NCBI GenBank assembly: GCA_030068145.1
Contig: JAPJBO010000192.1
Span: forward strand, 124,001-188,000
Direction: 5' to 3'
DNA: 64,000 nt
DNA from: Diplonema papillatum
Taxonomy: Eukaryota; Euglenozoa; Diplonemea; Diplonemida; Diplonemidae
The notes beneath the pieces are model-generated. The model ran no database searches. It saw nothing but the letters and a program-made list of their open reading frames with translations, and was not told the DNA's origin. Shown one piece after another: positions 38,554 to 49,022 of this stretch (position 1 is the stretch's first letter; each line of letters starts with the position of its first letter). A program made the translations under genes and the position numbers.

Positions 38554-40962
38554 TCAACACCACAAAGGGGCCCTGTGACACGCGCTCAGATTCCCCTTCG
38601 AGGGGGCGCGGCCTTCGGGGACGAGCGCAAGAGGTCTGCGAACTCGCCCTCGGTGGACTGCGAGCCACGCCAGTACCCACTGGGCGACGCCCTCCGGGGG
38701 GGCCTCCTCGTCGGTGTAGCCCAAGGCGCCCAGGAGGCGCCTCAGCCCGGCTTCCGCGGTGCACTCGACCTCGCGGGCGAACTTCAACACCGTCGAGAGA
38801 CGGCGGTTGTTGGCGGTGAAGGAAAAAAAGGGTAGCACCCCGCGGGTGTACGGGTCGGCTCTCTGTTTATCAGTCGGTACCCACTCGGCACTGATGACAA
38901 GGCCGGCCGCCCGCGCAGCATCAAAAATCCTCGCCAAAAGGACATTTGCTGCAAAGTTCTTCGAGTGCCCCTTGATGAGACACTGGACAGCCGGAAGGTT
39001 GTCAACCATGAGTCTCACGCGCGTATTCGTGTGAAACCTTGCGGTCAGGTTTATGCCCCTCAGCACCGCAAACAACTCCTTCAAAAAGATGTGAGTGTGC
39101 CTCAACTTCAAGAACGGGCCCTGCGATATCCGCTCAGGTTCGCCCTCCAGGACTGCGGCCCACCATGATGATGAGGCGTCCGTCCAGAGAGTCACTGATG
39201 AGGAGACCGACTTCGAACGACTGACCCAGCGGTTGTCTTCGACGAGGGAGGTGAGGTGCTCCACCTCACGCACGGTCGAGGGCGGAACCGTCCTGGAGAT
39301 GTCCCAGTCAGCTGGCTCCACCAGGGATGAGGCCAGCCTCTGCAGGAAGGACAATGAACACCGGGCGTAGGCCAGCTGGAAATGCGTCGTGTAGGCAAAC
39401 CAGACCAAAGCCCCAAACACCCGGTAAAACTCGCGGGGTGACGCCCCTCCGCGTTTAACTCTGGCGAGCTCGGCAGAGCCAAGTAACTTCGCCACCCATG
39501 CGTCCGCCATTCTGTATCGAGCGGGGCGGCTCGAATGGGAGAGGTCAAAGTGGAGGCCCAGAAGGTCGAACTCCCTGAGCGGTATTCCAAACTGCTCGTC
39601 GTTTTCGTTGAGCTCGCAGTTGACGCTCTTGCAGCGCTGCAAAAAAGAGTCAAACCGCGAAGTCGCTTCGCTCAACGAATCCCCAACGACGACGAAGTTG
39701 TCGACCCAGGGCAGACCGTCAGACTCCGGCAGGAGTACTCGAGAGGCCCTCTGCGCTATCGCCGGAGCCCAGCTCCAGCCCATGCACATGGCCACGAGTT
39801 GAGCCTTCACGAAATGACCCCGCGGTCCGGCCAAGTGCATGCCAAAAAATGGGCGGATTATCGCGTCCAGCCGGAACTGATAGAAATAGCTCCTGGCGTC
39901 TGCGAGAAACACCACCGACGAGGCCAGAACGCGGTCGATGACTTCGTGCACGGAAGGAAGCAGCATCGGAGGCGGACGCGCCATGATCGCATTGAGCTTC
40001 CGCCCGTCACATACGAATCGTTGCCCCCCGCTCTTCTTGTCGACTGTGAAGGCAGGGAGGACGACCTTTGACGGGCTCGAAGCGAGCTCCGTCACTCCAT
40101 ACCTAACCAGATCCGGGAGATGACGAAGCATGCGCCTTGACGTCGTCCGCGTGAACCCTCTTTCCGTCAGCGCTTCCTCCGCTCCCGGGAGCAGGGCGGA
40201 ACGGAAGGACTCCCAAGAGCGAATCACATCCAGCACGCCACGCAGCAAACCCTGGCTGTCCAAAGCTGACAACCTGTCAAGGTTCATGAATGACGCCGAG
40301 ATGGGCGCGAGGTCCTCTCCTCTTCTGCGTTGCGACGGGGGGGGCGTAGAGTTGTTGACAAGGAGATCGCCTCCGTACGCGACACCAACAAACGGGGTGA
40401 ACGTAGAGGGCGGTAGCTCCACGTCGGGGATCCTCCCCGGCCCTGGATAAATCGCCGCCAGCGGGTCGGGGACTTTCCTCTTCGGTAGCTTGAACGGGAA
40501 GGGGGGTTCGAGGCGGAAGGCTATAGGAGACTCGCTGACGCCTCCGCGGTGTTCCGGACGAGCGGAACCTCCGCTTCCGGAAGGTACCGCATCAGAGCAC
40601 TCAGCGTCGTGTGACGCGACACGCTCTGAATCACTCGCAGGTCGACCCCGCTTCTCAACAGGTGGAACAGGGCGCCCCGCCGGAGAGAATGGCCGGTGAG
40701 GGAGAGGTTGGCGCGCTTCAGCGCGGACACAACCCGCCGAAAAGGGATGTTTGGAAACAGGAGGCGGCCGGGCGGCGTCTGAGACAGCAGCGAGCGAAGC
40801 TCCTGGTCCTGAGCTGGTGGAAGAATCACGCCCGTGACCTGACCTAGGCGGAAAGGATCCGACTTCGAGCCCACCCAGTTTACCGCCCAGAAACCGGCAC
40901 CCTCGGTGATGTGTTCGGCCTTCCTCGTCAGAACGTCGTCCACGCGCGCAGCCCCCTGCCAT
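38554..40962 (-). CDS. Reverse transcriptase-RNase H fused to a gag fragment (element 2)
   Basis: 802 codons open. RT and RNase H motifs match element 1 (palm FLADARSYFYQF; motif C WVDNF, again Asn in place of the second Asp; RNase H VTLWTDASSSWW and ADPYTRG). Directly after ADPYTRGVL the frame continues into FFSFTANNRRLSTVLKFARE, the N-terminal gag domain, and ends out of frame after about 95 residues. The normal RNase H tail is therefore lost. The RT frame overlaps the end of the YR frame by 442 bp. Confidence 0.85.
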   Translation of the reverse strand: MAGGCARGRRSDEEGRTHHRGCRFLGGKLGGLEVGSFPPRSGHGRDSSTSSGPGASLAAVSDAARPPPVSKHPFSAGCVRAEARQPLPHRPFSPAGRPVPPVEKRGRPASDSERVASHDAECSDAVPSGSGGSARPEHRGGVSESPIAFRLEPPFPFKLPKRKVPDPLAAIYPGPGRIPDVELPPSTFTPFVGVAYGGDLLVNNSTPPPSQRRRGEDLAPISASFMNLDRLSALDSQGLLRGVLDVIRSWESFRSALLPGAEEALTERGFTRTTSRRMLRHLPDLVRYGVTELASSPSKVVLPAFTVDKKSGGQRFVCDGRKLNAIMARPPPMLLPSVHEVIDRVLASSVVFLADARSYFYQFRLDAIIRPFFGMHLAGPRGHFVKAQLVAMCMGWSWAPAIAQRASRVLLPESDGLPWVDNFVVVGDSLSEATSRFDSFLQRCKSVNCELNENDEQFGIPLREFDLLGLHFDLSHSSRPARYRMADAWVAKLLGSAELARVKRGGASPREFYRVFGALVWFAYTTHFQLAYARCSLSFLQRLASSLVEPADWDISRTVPPSTVREVEHLTSLVEDNRWVSRSKSVSSSVTLWTDASSSWWAAVLEGEPERISQGPFLKLRHTHIFLKELFAVLRGINLTARFHTNTRVRLMVDNLPAVQCLIKGHSKNFAANVLLARIFDAARAAGLVISAEWVPTDKQRADPYTRGVLPFFSFTANNRRLSTVLKFAREVECTAEAGLRRLLGALGYTDEEAPPEGVAQWVLAWLAVHRGRVRRPLALVPEGRAPSKGNLSACHRAPLWC

Positions 40963-41456
40963 GCCAAGGCCAACGCAACCCGCACGCTGGGATCCGACTC
41001 CAAACGAACAGCATGATGCAGTTCGTCCTTCGTCACCGGGACGGCCTGCTTCGATGGCTTCATCGCGCCCGCCCGTTTCAGAGACCTGACAAAATCCCTG
41101 ACGAGCTGGCTGTCGACAGGTCGCCCCAACCGCTTCTCGGCCGACTGAACGTTCACGACGTACTGCACCGCGGAAGCTGCGCAGATATCCCCGCGGGCAA
41201 GCAGCCGAGTCACAAACAGGACCAGCGCCGTCGGGACGTCGAGGGGATCGTCGGATACCGCTTCCCAGTGGCGCCGGAACTCCAGAAACCGGCGGTACAC
41301 GGAGTGGATTCCGCGACGCGTGGACAGAGCCAGGGCATCCCCTATGTACGCGTTCGCGGTCCGGACAAGACGTTCCCGCTCGCTGGGGGAGAGCGGGGGT
41401 TCCGACAGGAGAGGACGTCCGCGTCGCCCCGCCACAGGAGGTGGGAAACGGTCCAA
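40521..41456 (-). CDS. Tyrosine recombinase (element 2)
   Basis: 311 codons. The reading starts with TTG six bases after the gag stop, in the -1 frame. The frame stays open upstream into gag, as in element 1. All catalytic residues are present (Arg in AARVDDVLTRK, GHSLRRG, SRHTT, ALMRYL). Sequence differs from element 1 throughout at many positions, mostly leaving the protein intact, so both copies look selected until recently. Confidence 0.9.
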   Translation of the reverse strand: MDRFPPPVAGRRGRPLLSEPPLSPSERERLVRTANAYIGDALALSTRRGIHSVYRRFLEFRRHWEAVSDDPLDVPTALVLFVTRLLARGDICAASAVQYVVNVQSAEKRLGRPVDSQLVRDFVRSLKRAGAMKPSKQAVPVTKDELHHAVRLESDPSVRVALALAWQGAARVDDVLTRKAEHITEGAGFWAVNWVGSKSDPFRLGQVTGVILPPAQDQELRSLLSQTPPGRLLFPNIPFRRVVSALKRANLSLTGHSLRRGALFHLLRSGVDLRVIQSVSRHTTLSALMRYLPEAEVPLVRNTAEASASLL

Positions 41457-41461
41457 GGCAC

Positions 41462-42928
41462 CTACTGCCTGGCCCTCCCCTTGGTTGAGGTTGCCCGCTG
41501 AGGGTGCTGGGAGTCGGGGTGAGCTTCGCCCGAGTGTTGGGTGCGGGACTTCGGGCTGCGCTTCCTGGACGGCTTGGGGGCGGGCTGTTCCTCGGCTTTC
41601 TGCAGGGCCTGAAAGACGTTCCGAAGATACGGAGGGAAACCGGCCTCGTGCTGGTGGCGGTGTTGGAGGCCGGCGGCCAACGACCAGCCGGCCTTCAAGG
41701 CCGTCTTCAGGACCATCATGCGGTGGATGGTGTCCCTCCCCAGCTCTACCAGGGCGTCGGGGTCGGAGGAGTCGTCCATCAGACGCATGATGGACGTTGC
41801 GTGGCTGAGCAGGTGTCCTGCGTCGTTGGCGATGCTCGGGACGGCGTCGAGTATATCCGCGAAGAAGCCGCGGATGTGGACGAGCGCGAGAGACCTCTCG
41901 ATGGGAGAGAGGCTCACCCAGAGCTCGGGGTCGAGTAGCTCTGGTCCGGGAGAGAGAAGCGTGTGGGAGCCCTGGACTGACCCGCCTCCCCCCAGCGAAG
42001 ACGGGTCCTCCGGAAAATCCGGAAGAGGATGGCTGACGTAGGGCTGGCGGGGCTCGGCGTACGGCTGGTGGCAGGATGCGGGTGGCGGGCAGCGAGAGTC
42101 CACTGGCAGAGGGCCGCCCACGACGGCCTGCGGCAGGCTGCGAGGATTGTCCGGCAGCAGGATAGCCCGCGGAAGGCGAGAAACGTCAACGAGGGGCGGA
42201 GGCGGCGGGAGCGGTCTCGTGAACGCCGGAAGCTGATGCAGTACTGGACAGGGGCATGCGCCCACCGACGTGGGCGAGACGACGGGACGGGAGCCCGCGG
42301 GTGCCGCCTCAGGGGCGGGAGAAGGCCGGACGGGTGGCGAGGTGCGCGTTGGGAGGGCCGCCATCACCAACTCGGTGAGGCGGTCGATCTGACGCTGCAG
42401 CCGGCCTATGTCCGACGCGTGGTCGTCCCGGCTGCCACCGGCGGAGTTGCATTCCCTCAGATCGTTGTCATCTGGGCTGAGGGGATCGTCGCTCTCGGCG
42501 AAGGAGACGCGTCGCGCGGCTGGGGGAGATGGGTCGAACAATGCAGCGGTGGTCGAGTCGTCAGCGGGAGAAACGGTCGCGGGGAGCGGCATGTGCCCCG
42601 GCGTCTGCGGCGGGGGCGTGGCCTTCGGAGACGAGCGGAGCAGGTCCGCGAACTCGTCCGCGGTGGCGGACGGAGCCGACGCGACCGCCAGCCACGCGAG
42701 GACCCACTGGGCCACGCCTTCGGGGGGCGCCTCCTCGTCCGTGTACCCCAAAGCGCCCAGAAGGCGCCTCAGCCCCGCCTCCGCGGTCCCCTCGACGTCG
42801 CGTGCGACCTTGAGCACCGCCGCGAGTCGGCGGTTGTTTGCGGTGAATGAAAGAAGGGACGGGACATCAGTCCCGACCACCCTCTTCACCCAACTCACCG
42901 CGCCCGACCTGTCGAGTTGCTTCGGCAT
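41462..42928 (-). CDS. Gag-like protein (element 2)
   Basis: 488 residues from ATG 42928 (MPKQLDRSG), the same start as in element 1. An upstream open extension lies in the left repeat and is ignored. The architecture matches element 1: N-terminal helical domain, coiled-coil (DIGRLQRQIDRLTELVMAA), Pro-rich linker, second helical domain, basic C-terminus. Ends in TAG at 41464-41462, followed in -1 by YR. Confidence 0.75.
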   Translation of the reverse strand: MPKQLDRSGAVSWVKRVVGTDVPSLLSFTANNRRLAAVLKVARDVEGTAEAGLRRLLGALGYTDEEAPPEGVAQWVLAWLAVASAPSATADEFADLLRSSPKATPPPQTPGHMPLPATVSPADDSTTAALFDPSPPAARRVSFAESDDPLSPDDNDLRECNSAGGSRDDHASDIGRLQRQIDRLTELVMAALPTRTSPPVRPSPAPEAAPAGSRPVVSPTSVGACPCPVLHQLPAFTRPLPPPPPLVDVSRLPRAILLPDNPRSLPQAVVGGPLPVDSRCPPPASCHQPYAEPRQPYVSHPLPDFPEDPSSLGGGGSVQGSHTLLSPGPELLDPELWVSLSPIERSLALVHIRGFFADILDAVPSIANDAGHLLSHATSIMRLMDDSSDPDALVELGRDTIHRMMVLKTALKAGWSLAAGLQHRHQHEAGFPPYLRNVFQALQKAEEQPAPKPSRKRSPKSRTQHSGEAHPDSQHPQRATSTKGRARQ

Positions 42929-43139
42929 TTTTTGTTGAACGCTTACGCCCGCCACTAAACCCAGATTCACCTGTGTTTCGTGTGGGCTACAGCACATTTA
43001 CCTCCTTTGATCTTTGCAACTGGCAGCCTCCTCAAGTATTTCCTACAAAGCAGGTGCTTATACAAAACAAAAAAAAAAAGGCACCCCCCATGTTGAACTA
43101 CGGGGGAACTACGGGGAACTGGCCCACTGACCACACCAT

Positions 43140-43301
43140 ACAAAGTGGGTCTTTTTCGTTGAACGATTACGCCCGCCACCGAACCCAGATTTAAGTGTGA
43201 TTCGTGTGGGCTACAGCACGTTTACCTCCTTTGATCTTTTGCAGCTGGCAGCCTCCTCAAGTACTTCTTTACTTCCCACAAAGCAGGTGCTTATACAAAA
43301 A
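43140..43301 (-). mobile_element. Extra diverged left repeat of a YR element
   Basis: Begins within the right repeat (acaaagtgggtc), passes a one-base variant core (gttgaacgattacgc, 43158-43172) and continues through the left repeat to 43301. It ends 20 bp from the stop of the next ankyrin gene. Confidence 0.8.
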
Positions 43302-43320
43302 CCGAACCAGCGATGCTTCC

Positions 43321-44196
43321 CTAAAACAAAACTTCTACACACCTTCCGACGTCTTCCGGATACGTCATGAACAAGGCCACGCGGCTGGCGGCCGCGACAC
43401 TGGCAACCACAGCCAATGCTGCGGCCAACATCATTTCGGCAGGGCTCATTGTGGCACCGGCCGCCCTCAAAACCTCAACAATGCCACCGTTCCTTGCTAC
43501 TACGAGTGCGGTGTCGCCGTTGTGTGCTGCAGCATTAACGCAGGCACCGGCCGCCACCAGCTTTTGCACGACGTTGAAGTTCCCGTGCTCACTTGCGGCA
43601 ATGAGTGCCGAGTAGCCGCCCGTCGTTACAGCATTAACATTGGCACGGGCTGCCACTAGCATTCCGACAATACTTACGTCATCGTTGTCGTTCTCACTGG
43701 CCACAATGAGGGCGGTGTAGCCTTCTCGTGTTGCGAAATGAACGCTGGCATGTGCCCCCACCAGCTCTTTCACAACCGCTTCGTGACCATGCCAGCATGC
43801 GAGAATGAGTGACGTGTTCCCATCACGCGTTGATGCGCTGGTGAAGGCTTTGGCCGCAAGCAACGCTCTCACGAGGCTCACGTACCCTTTCTGACTTGCG
43901 ACAAGTAGCGCGGTTGTTCTGTGACCCCCCAAGACATTCACATCAGCGCCGGCTGCCACTAAGATCCTGGCGACTTTCTCGTGGCCGTGCAAAATTGCAA
44001 GAAGGAGAGCAGTATAGCCGTCACTGGTTGCGGTATCTAAGGCAGCACCGTCCGCCACCAGTGCCTTCACTCGGGCCTCGTCACCATTCTGACTTGCTAT
44101 TCTGAGCGCTGTATCACCAGCTTCTGCAGAGCTTGCGAAAGGGACTGGAAACTCGATAAACCGAGGATGATTTTCGCGTACATTCCTTGCGGGCAT
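43321..44196 (-). CDS. Ankyrin-repeat protein with a C-terminal hydrophobic segment
   Basis: 291 residues from ATG 44196. After a 25-residue leader come about seven ankyrin repeats (residues ~27-245): DTALRIASQNGDEARVKALV, YTALLLAILHGHEKVARILV, TTALLVASQKGYVSLVRALL and so on. A hydrophobic stretch (AEMMLAAALAVVASVAAAS) near 253-275 could be a tail anchor, with a short end VGRCVEVLF. A membrane-tethered binding protein is inferred. A shortened relative lies at 63334-63747. Confidence 0.8.
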   Translation of the reverse strand: MPARNVRENHPRFIEFPVPFASSAEAGDTALRIASQNGDEARVKALVADGAALDTATSDGYTALLLAILHGHEKVARILVAAGADVNVLGGHRTTALLVASQKGYVSLVRALLAAKAFTSASTRDGNTSLILACWHGHEAVVKELVGAHASVHFATREGYTALIVASENDNDDVSIVGMLVAARANVNAVTTGGYSALIAASEHGNFNVVQKLVAAGACVNAAAHNGDTALVVARNGGIVEVLRAAGATMSPAEMMLAAALAVVASVAAASRVALFMTYPEDVGRCVEVLF

Positions 44197-44463
44197 TGTT
44201 CTCGTTTACATATTAGCTTCCCCTTTGTATTTACACCTGCATTATAGAGCGGCTGAGCAGACCTCGCGCCGAGCGAAAATGATTGCAGGGGGCAATTAAG
44301 CTAACACAGCGTTGCCAGATGAAGTGATTGATCGATTGCAGGATAATGGAAGAAACCGACACTGGGCCCCGGGTGCTTCAAACGGCGTAAATACCCGCAG
44401 CGAAGAATGAAGGAGAACCGAGACCCATGAGCTTGCGTCCAATCTCTGTGACAAGCGCCATCT

Positions 44464-44700
44464 ACTAGCTCTGGGAGGCGACACTATGCTGGGGAGGATC
44501 CACCAGTGGATATCCGCCGGAGTAGGCGGGGTGGTGCCTCAAAGGGCAGCAGACGACATCCTGTACGAAGTCGGCTTGCAGATCGAGCACGCAATCGAGT
44601 GCGGACGGCCACTGTAACGGGCATCCTTCGACTACGAGAAGTGCTTCGGCCACCTGCCTCTTGAGGTGTGTAAACACAGGAGTCTACTTCGTTACTTCGG
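44464..44700 (+). pseudogene. Reverse-transcriptase palm fragment of a LINE-like element
   Basis: The frame GGDTMLGRIHQWIS, then PQRAADDILYEVGLQIEHAI, then a stop, then FDYEKCFGHLPLEV resembles the RT region leading into palm motif A ([FL]DYEKCFD). The in-frame stop and the Gly after Phe show decay. It may belong to the same family as the fragment at 23822. Confidence 0.5.
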
Positions 44701-45264
44701 TTTTCCGGAGTACCATCCCAAGTGCTGTTTTGGAGGGATTCCGGCACCAAAGAAAAGGGTTCTTTCTACGTGCGATGACCCACCAGGGGGGACTCTTTCA
44801 ATCAAACCCCGGAATCCGGTCTCTGGGGGGCTGGCATCACCGGACGAGTTGTGTTCATAGAGACCACGCGCTGTTCGGCACACCAGCCTCGCTTGACTTA
44901 CACACGTGGAGCGCGAGCCCCGGAGGAGGCGTGCGGGGGCGTCATGTTCAACACGCTGCGCTGTCACATTTCCTGCTCGCTAATCTAGCAGGCTGCCAGC
45001 TGCCCTCTCTAGCCTCCTGTTTCCAACTCTGCCGACACAGATTGCTCGGAAGTCATACGCCGATTCGATTCTGACGCAAATGGAATGAACGATGAATCGG
45101 CGAAAAAATCTTGAAAATGCATTTCTTCCTTCATGTTTCTGCATCTAGAGAGAGGTATCCGGAGAAGCAGTGGCTTTACCGGAGGGGAAAAAAGCTGAGA
45201 TGGGTACGCACGGTGCCATCGTAGAAACAACACCGGAACGGTAGTTAGAGCAACAGATTGGCGA

Positions 45265-45549
45265 ATGACGACAAATTCCACGTTCAGCCCTCGGCATACT
45301 TTCTTGAGAAGAGCGTCGCTGCGGTCTTTGATAACTATGAAAGCGTTGTCAAATCGTGTCGTAGCAGTCAGTACGTATACACTCAGGGCGCTCGTCCTTC
45401 TTGTGGCTGCTGCTCGCTGGGACGCACTGACTTGTCTTCTTTTTACGGTGTCAATCTGGGTTGTTAACCCCGTACAACACACTGAACATGGCCTCGCCCG
45501 TGTGCAAGGAGGTACATCGAAGTGTAAGGAACCGGTAGAGTTCGAATGA
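45265..45549 (+). CDS. 94-codon repeat-family ORF (copy 1)
   Basis: MTTNSTFSPRHTFLRRASLR start, a hydrophobic segment (RALVLLVAAARWDALTCLLF, then TVSIWVV) near residues 45-70, and a polar tail ending KEPVEFE. An in-frame stop lies upstream, so this ATG is the first. Compared with the 51873 copy it differs by one silent and one amino-acid change (Ala to Thr). A single-pass membrane peptide is inferred; function unknown. It could be one exon of a longer gene. Confidence 0.5.
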   Translation: MTTNSTFSPRHTFLRRASLRSLITMKALSNRVVAVSTYTLRALVLLVAAARWDALTCLLFTVSIWVVNPVQHTEHGLARVQGGTSKCKEPVEFE

Positions 45550-46054
45550 ACTTTGTGTAGATGAGAGGAGGCAAAGGATTGCACTAATGTGCCCGGTATG
45601 GTATGTGCTCAACACCACGTTCCATCCGCTCCAAGCTTCGGATCTTGTGTAATCCGCGGACCTTATAGCGGATTTCAGCAGCGTGAAACGTAAGCGTCCC
45701 TTCACAGGACAGTGGTGTGAGTCTGGTTCGTAGTCTGTAGCTTGTCATGACGACTACTCGCATGCTACGAGAGCACGGGCAAATTCTTTTGGGAAGAGGT
45801 CACCAACCGTGCATTCAGGAAAGAAACACGGCGTAAAAAAGTGCAACTTCGCCCCAGCATTTCCCTTCCCGGAGTACTCCTCATGGCGGTGCAAGCTTCC
45901 GGCGAGAGGCTCTCGGAAGGAACGTATGCTTTTGCTCAGTTCGCCTCGGGAAAAGGTCGCAACACAAAAACGCTGCTGTGAGATACACTATTTTCGAATG
46001 TTCTATGTTCTTTCTTCTACTCCGTTGATGCGCCCTGATCGTTGACTCCTAGAT

Positions 46055-46233
46055 CAAGATCAAACGCGGGCTGAGCACGCTGCATGCACACTTGCTCGTG
46101 AAGGACTTTGGTGACTACTTGAACGCGAACGACGCCGCTGGCTCGTTCGCGACGATGTTGAACTCCACGCACTTGTTCGACGGTTCCCTGAGGAGCTGCG
46201 TGCAGCTTTTGACATCGGCAAAAAAGTCTTGAG
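46055..46233 (+). other. Exon-like conserved frame in the repeat (copy 1)
   Basis: After CTCCTAG the frame IKIKRGLSTLHAHLLVKDFG, then DYLNANDAAGSFATMLNSTH, then LFDGSLRSC...TSAKKS ends at TGA. It has protein-like composition but no ATG, and it follows a possible 3' splice site. Recurs at 47641 and 56681. Confidence 0.4.
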
Positions 46234-46850
46234 CATGCATTTCTTCCTTCTTGTTTCTGCATCTAGAGAGGTATCAGGAGAAGCAGTGGCTTTTCCGCGG
46301 GGGAAACAAAGCTGAGATGGGTACGCACGGTGTCATCGTAGAAACAACACCGGAACTGTGCAAGGAGGTACATCGAAGTGTAAGTAATCGGGTCGCAACC
46401 CCGGAATCCGGTCTCTAGGGGGCTGGCATCACCGGACGAGTTGTGTTCATAGAGACCACGCGCTGTTCGGCACACCAGCCTTGCTTGACACGTGGAGCGC
46501 GAGCCCCGGAGGAGGCGTGCGGGGGCGTCATGTTTAACACGCTGCGCTGTCACATTTCCTGCTCGCTAATCTAGCAGGCTGCCAGCTGCCCTCTCTAGCC
46601 TCCTGTTTCCAACTCTGCCGACACAGATTGCTCGGAAGTCATACGCCGATTCGATTCTGACGCAAATGGAATGAACGATGAATCGGCGAAAAAATCTTGA
46701 AAATGCATTTCTTCCTTCATGTTTCTGCATCTAGAGAGAGGTATCCGGAGAAGCAGTGGCTTTACCGGAGGGGAAAAAAGCTGAGATGGGTACGCACGGT
46801 GCCATCGTAGAAACAACACCGGAACGGTAGTTAGAGCAACAGATTGGCGA

Positions 46851-47135
46851 ATGACGACAAATTCCACGTTCAGCCCTCGGCATACTTTCTTGAGAAGAGC
46901 GTCGCTGCGGTCTTTGATAACTATGAAAGCGTTGTCAAATCGTGTCGTAGCAGTCAGTACGTATACACTCAGGGCGCTCGTCCTTCTTGTGGCTGCTGCT
47001 CGCTGGGACGCACTGACTTGTCTTCTTTTTACGGTGTCAATCTGGGTTGTTAACCCCGTACAACACACTGAACATGGCCTCGCCCGTGTGCAAGGAGGTA
47101 CATCGAAGTGTAAGGAACCGGTAGAGTTCGAATGA
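46851..47135 (+). CDS. 94-codon repeat-family ORF (copy 2)
   Basis: Identical to the frame at 45265-45549; part of the second unit of the 1,586-bp tandem duplication. Confidence 0.5.
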   Translation: MTTNSTFSPRHTFLRRASLRSLITMKALSNRVVAVSTYTLRALVLLVAAARWDALTCLLFTVSIWVVNPVQHTEHGLARVQGGTSKCKEPVEFE

Positions 47136-47640
47136 ACTTTGTGTAGATGAGAGGAGGCAAAGGATTGCACTAATGTGCCCGGTATGGTATGTGCTCAACA
47201 CCACGTTCCATCCGCTCCAAGCTTCGGATCTTGTGTAATCCGCGGACCTTATAGCGGATTTCAGCAGCGTGAAACGTAAGCGTCCCTTCACAGGACAGTG
47301 GTGTGAGTCTGGTTCGTAGTCTGTAGCTTGTCATGACGACTACTCGCATGCTACGAGAGCACGGGCAAATTCTTTTGGGAAGAGGTCACCAACCGTGCAT
47401 TCAGGAAAGAAACACGGCGTAAAAAAGTGCAACTTCGCCCCAGCATTTCCCTTCCCGGAGTACTCCTCATGGCGGTGCAAGCTTCCGGCGAGAGGCTCTC
47501 GGAAGGAACGTATGCTTTTGCTCAGTTCGCCTCGGGAAAAGGTCGCAACACAAAAACGCTGCTGTGAGATACACTATTTTCGAATGTTCTATGTTCTTTC
47601 TTCTACTCCGTTGATGCGCCCTGATCGTTGACTCCTAGAT

Positions 47641-47819
47641 CAAGATCAAACGCGGGCTGAGCACGCTGCATGCACACTTGCTCGTGAAGGACTTTGGTGA
47701 CTACTTGAACGCGAACGACGCCGCTGGCTCGTTCGCGACGATGTTGAACTCCACGCACTTGTTCGACGGTTCCCTGAGGAGCTGCGTGCAGCTTTTGACA
47801 TCGGCAAAAAAGTCTTGAG
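47641..47819 (+). other. Exon-like conserved frame in the repeat (copy 2)
   Basis: Same sequence as 46055-46233, including the preceding CTCCTAG. Confidence 0.4.
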
Positions 47820-48199
47820 CATGCATTTCTTCCTTCTTGTTTCTGCATCTAGAGAGGTATCAGGAGAAGCAGTGGCTTTTCCGCGGGGGAAACAAAGCTG
47901 AGATGGGTACGCACGGTGTCATCGTAGAAACAACACCGGAACTGTGCAAGGAGGTACATCGAAGTGTAAGTAATCGGGTCGCAACCCCGGAATCCGGTCT
48001 CTAGGGGGCTGGCATCACCGGACGAGTTGTGTTCATAGAGACCACGCGCTGTTCGGCACACCAGCCTTGCTTGACACGTGGAGCGCGAGCCCCGGAGGAG
48101 GCGTGCGGGGGCGTCATGTTTAACACGCTGCGCTGTCACATTTCCTGCTCGCTAATCTAGCAGGCTGCCAGCTGCCCTCTCTAGCCTCCTGTTTCCAAC

Positions 48200-49022
48200 T
48201 CTGCCGGACCAAATGGCGGATTTCAGCATCGTGAAACTTAAGCGTCCATACACAGGACAGTGGTGTGAATCTGGATCGTAGTCAAGCAGCTGGCATATCT
48301 GAGGACTACTCGCATGCTACGAGAGCACCGACAAATTCTTCTGGGACGAGGTCACCAACCGTGCATTCAGGAAACAATCACGGCGTAAAAAGTGCAACTG
48401 CGCCCCATCATTTCTATTCCCGGAGTACTCCTGATGGCGTCTATGGCTTCCGGCGAGAGGCTCTCGGAAGGAACGTATGTTTTTGCTCAGTTCGCCTCTA
48501 GAAAAGGTCGCAACACAAAAACGCTGCTGTGAGATAGTCCTTTATGAGTGTTCTATGTTCTTTCTTCGATTCCGTTGACCACGTCCGGCGTAGCGAGGCG
48601 GCGGAGAAGGGCAAATTCAGGTCACCAACCGTGCATTCAGGAAAGAAACACGGCGTAAAAAGTGCAACTTCGCCCCATCATTTCCATTCTCGGAGTACTC
48701 CTCATGGCGGTGCGAGCCGTCTATGGCTTCCGGCGAGAGGCTCTCGGAAGGAACGTATGCTTCGCTCAGTTCGCCTCTAGAAAAGGTCGCAACACAAAAT
48801 GGCTGCTGTGAGATGTAGTATTTTCGAATGTTCTATGTTCTTTCATCTACTCCGTTGATCACGTCCGGCGTAGCGAGGCGGCGGAAGAGGGACAGAACCG
48901 GGGCTGGGCGCAGGCTCGGAGCCAGGGAACCCCGCGCCGCCAGCAACCTGCGGCCGTCGTGTTGCTCGGCGGATATCGCGACCGACAACAGCTGCTCCCG
49001 CCGTCTGCTAAGCACCGGGCAG
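48200..49022. repeat. Dispersed repeat block, copied at 57150-57983
   Basis: Contains a 23-codon frame starting MADFSIVKLKRPYTGQWCES at about 48212 and two copies of the 282-bp-type unit. Homology with 57150-57983 stops abruptly at gcagcaaaggagtgca. Confidence 0.8.

Larger units (their letters stand above)
38080..43067 (-). mobile_element. YR retrotransposon, rearranged copy (element 2)
   Basis: A left repeat with core (42934-42948) follows a gag, YR and RT-RNase H series as in element 1. The 3' side is abnormal: only one right repeat (38080-38180) remains, without the L2-R2 pair. Between it and the RT lies a 3' RT scrap nearly identical to element 1 (38181-38596, with a 2-base deletion), joined to a gag 5' scrap (about 38600-38828, like 31522-31755). 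The RT frame runs into this scrap. It looks like recombination between a full element and an internally deleted one. Confidence 0.85.
44950..48206. repeat. 1,586-bp tandem duplication (two full units and a partial third)
   Basis: Every frame in 44950-46535 recurs 1,586 bp later with no difference seen in those compared, and again at 48122-48206. A related but diverged segment precedes the first unit (44810-44949). Each unit contains the CTCCGGA-type hairpin, the 94-codon ORF, short conserved frames and a 3' piece with a second hairpin variant. Confidence 0.9.

Noticed and set aside
45009..45584. 191-codon minus-strand frame in the 1.6-kb unit
   Set aside because: Differences between copies change amino acids in this frame but are silent in the plus-strand 94-codon frame.
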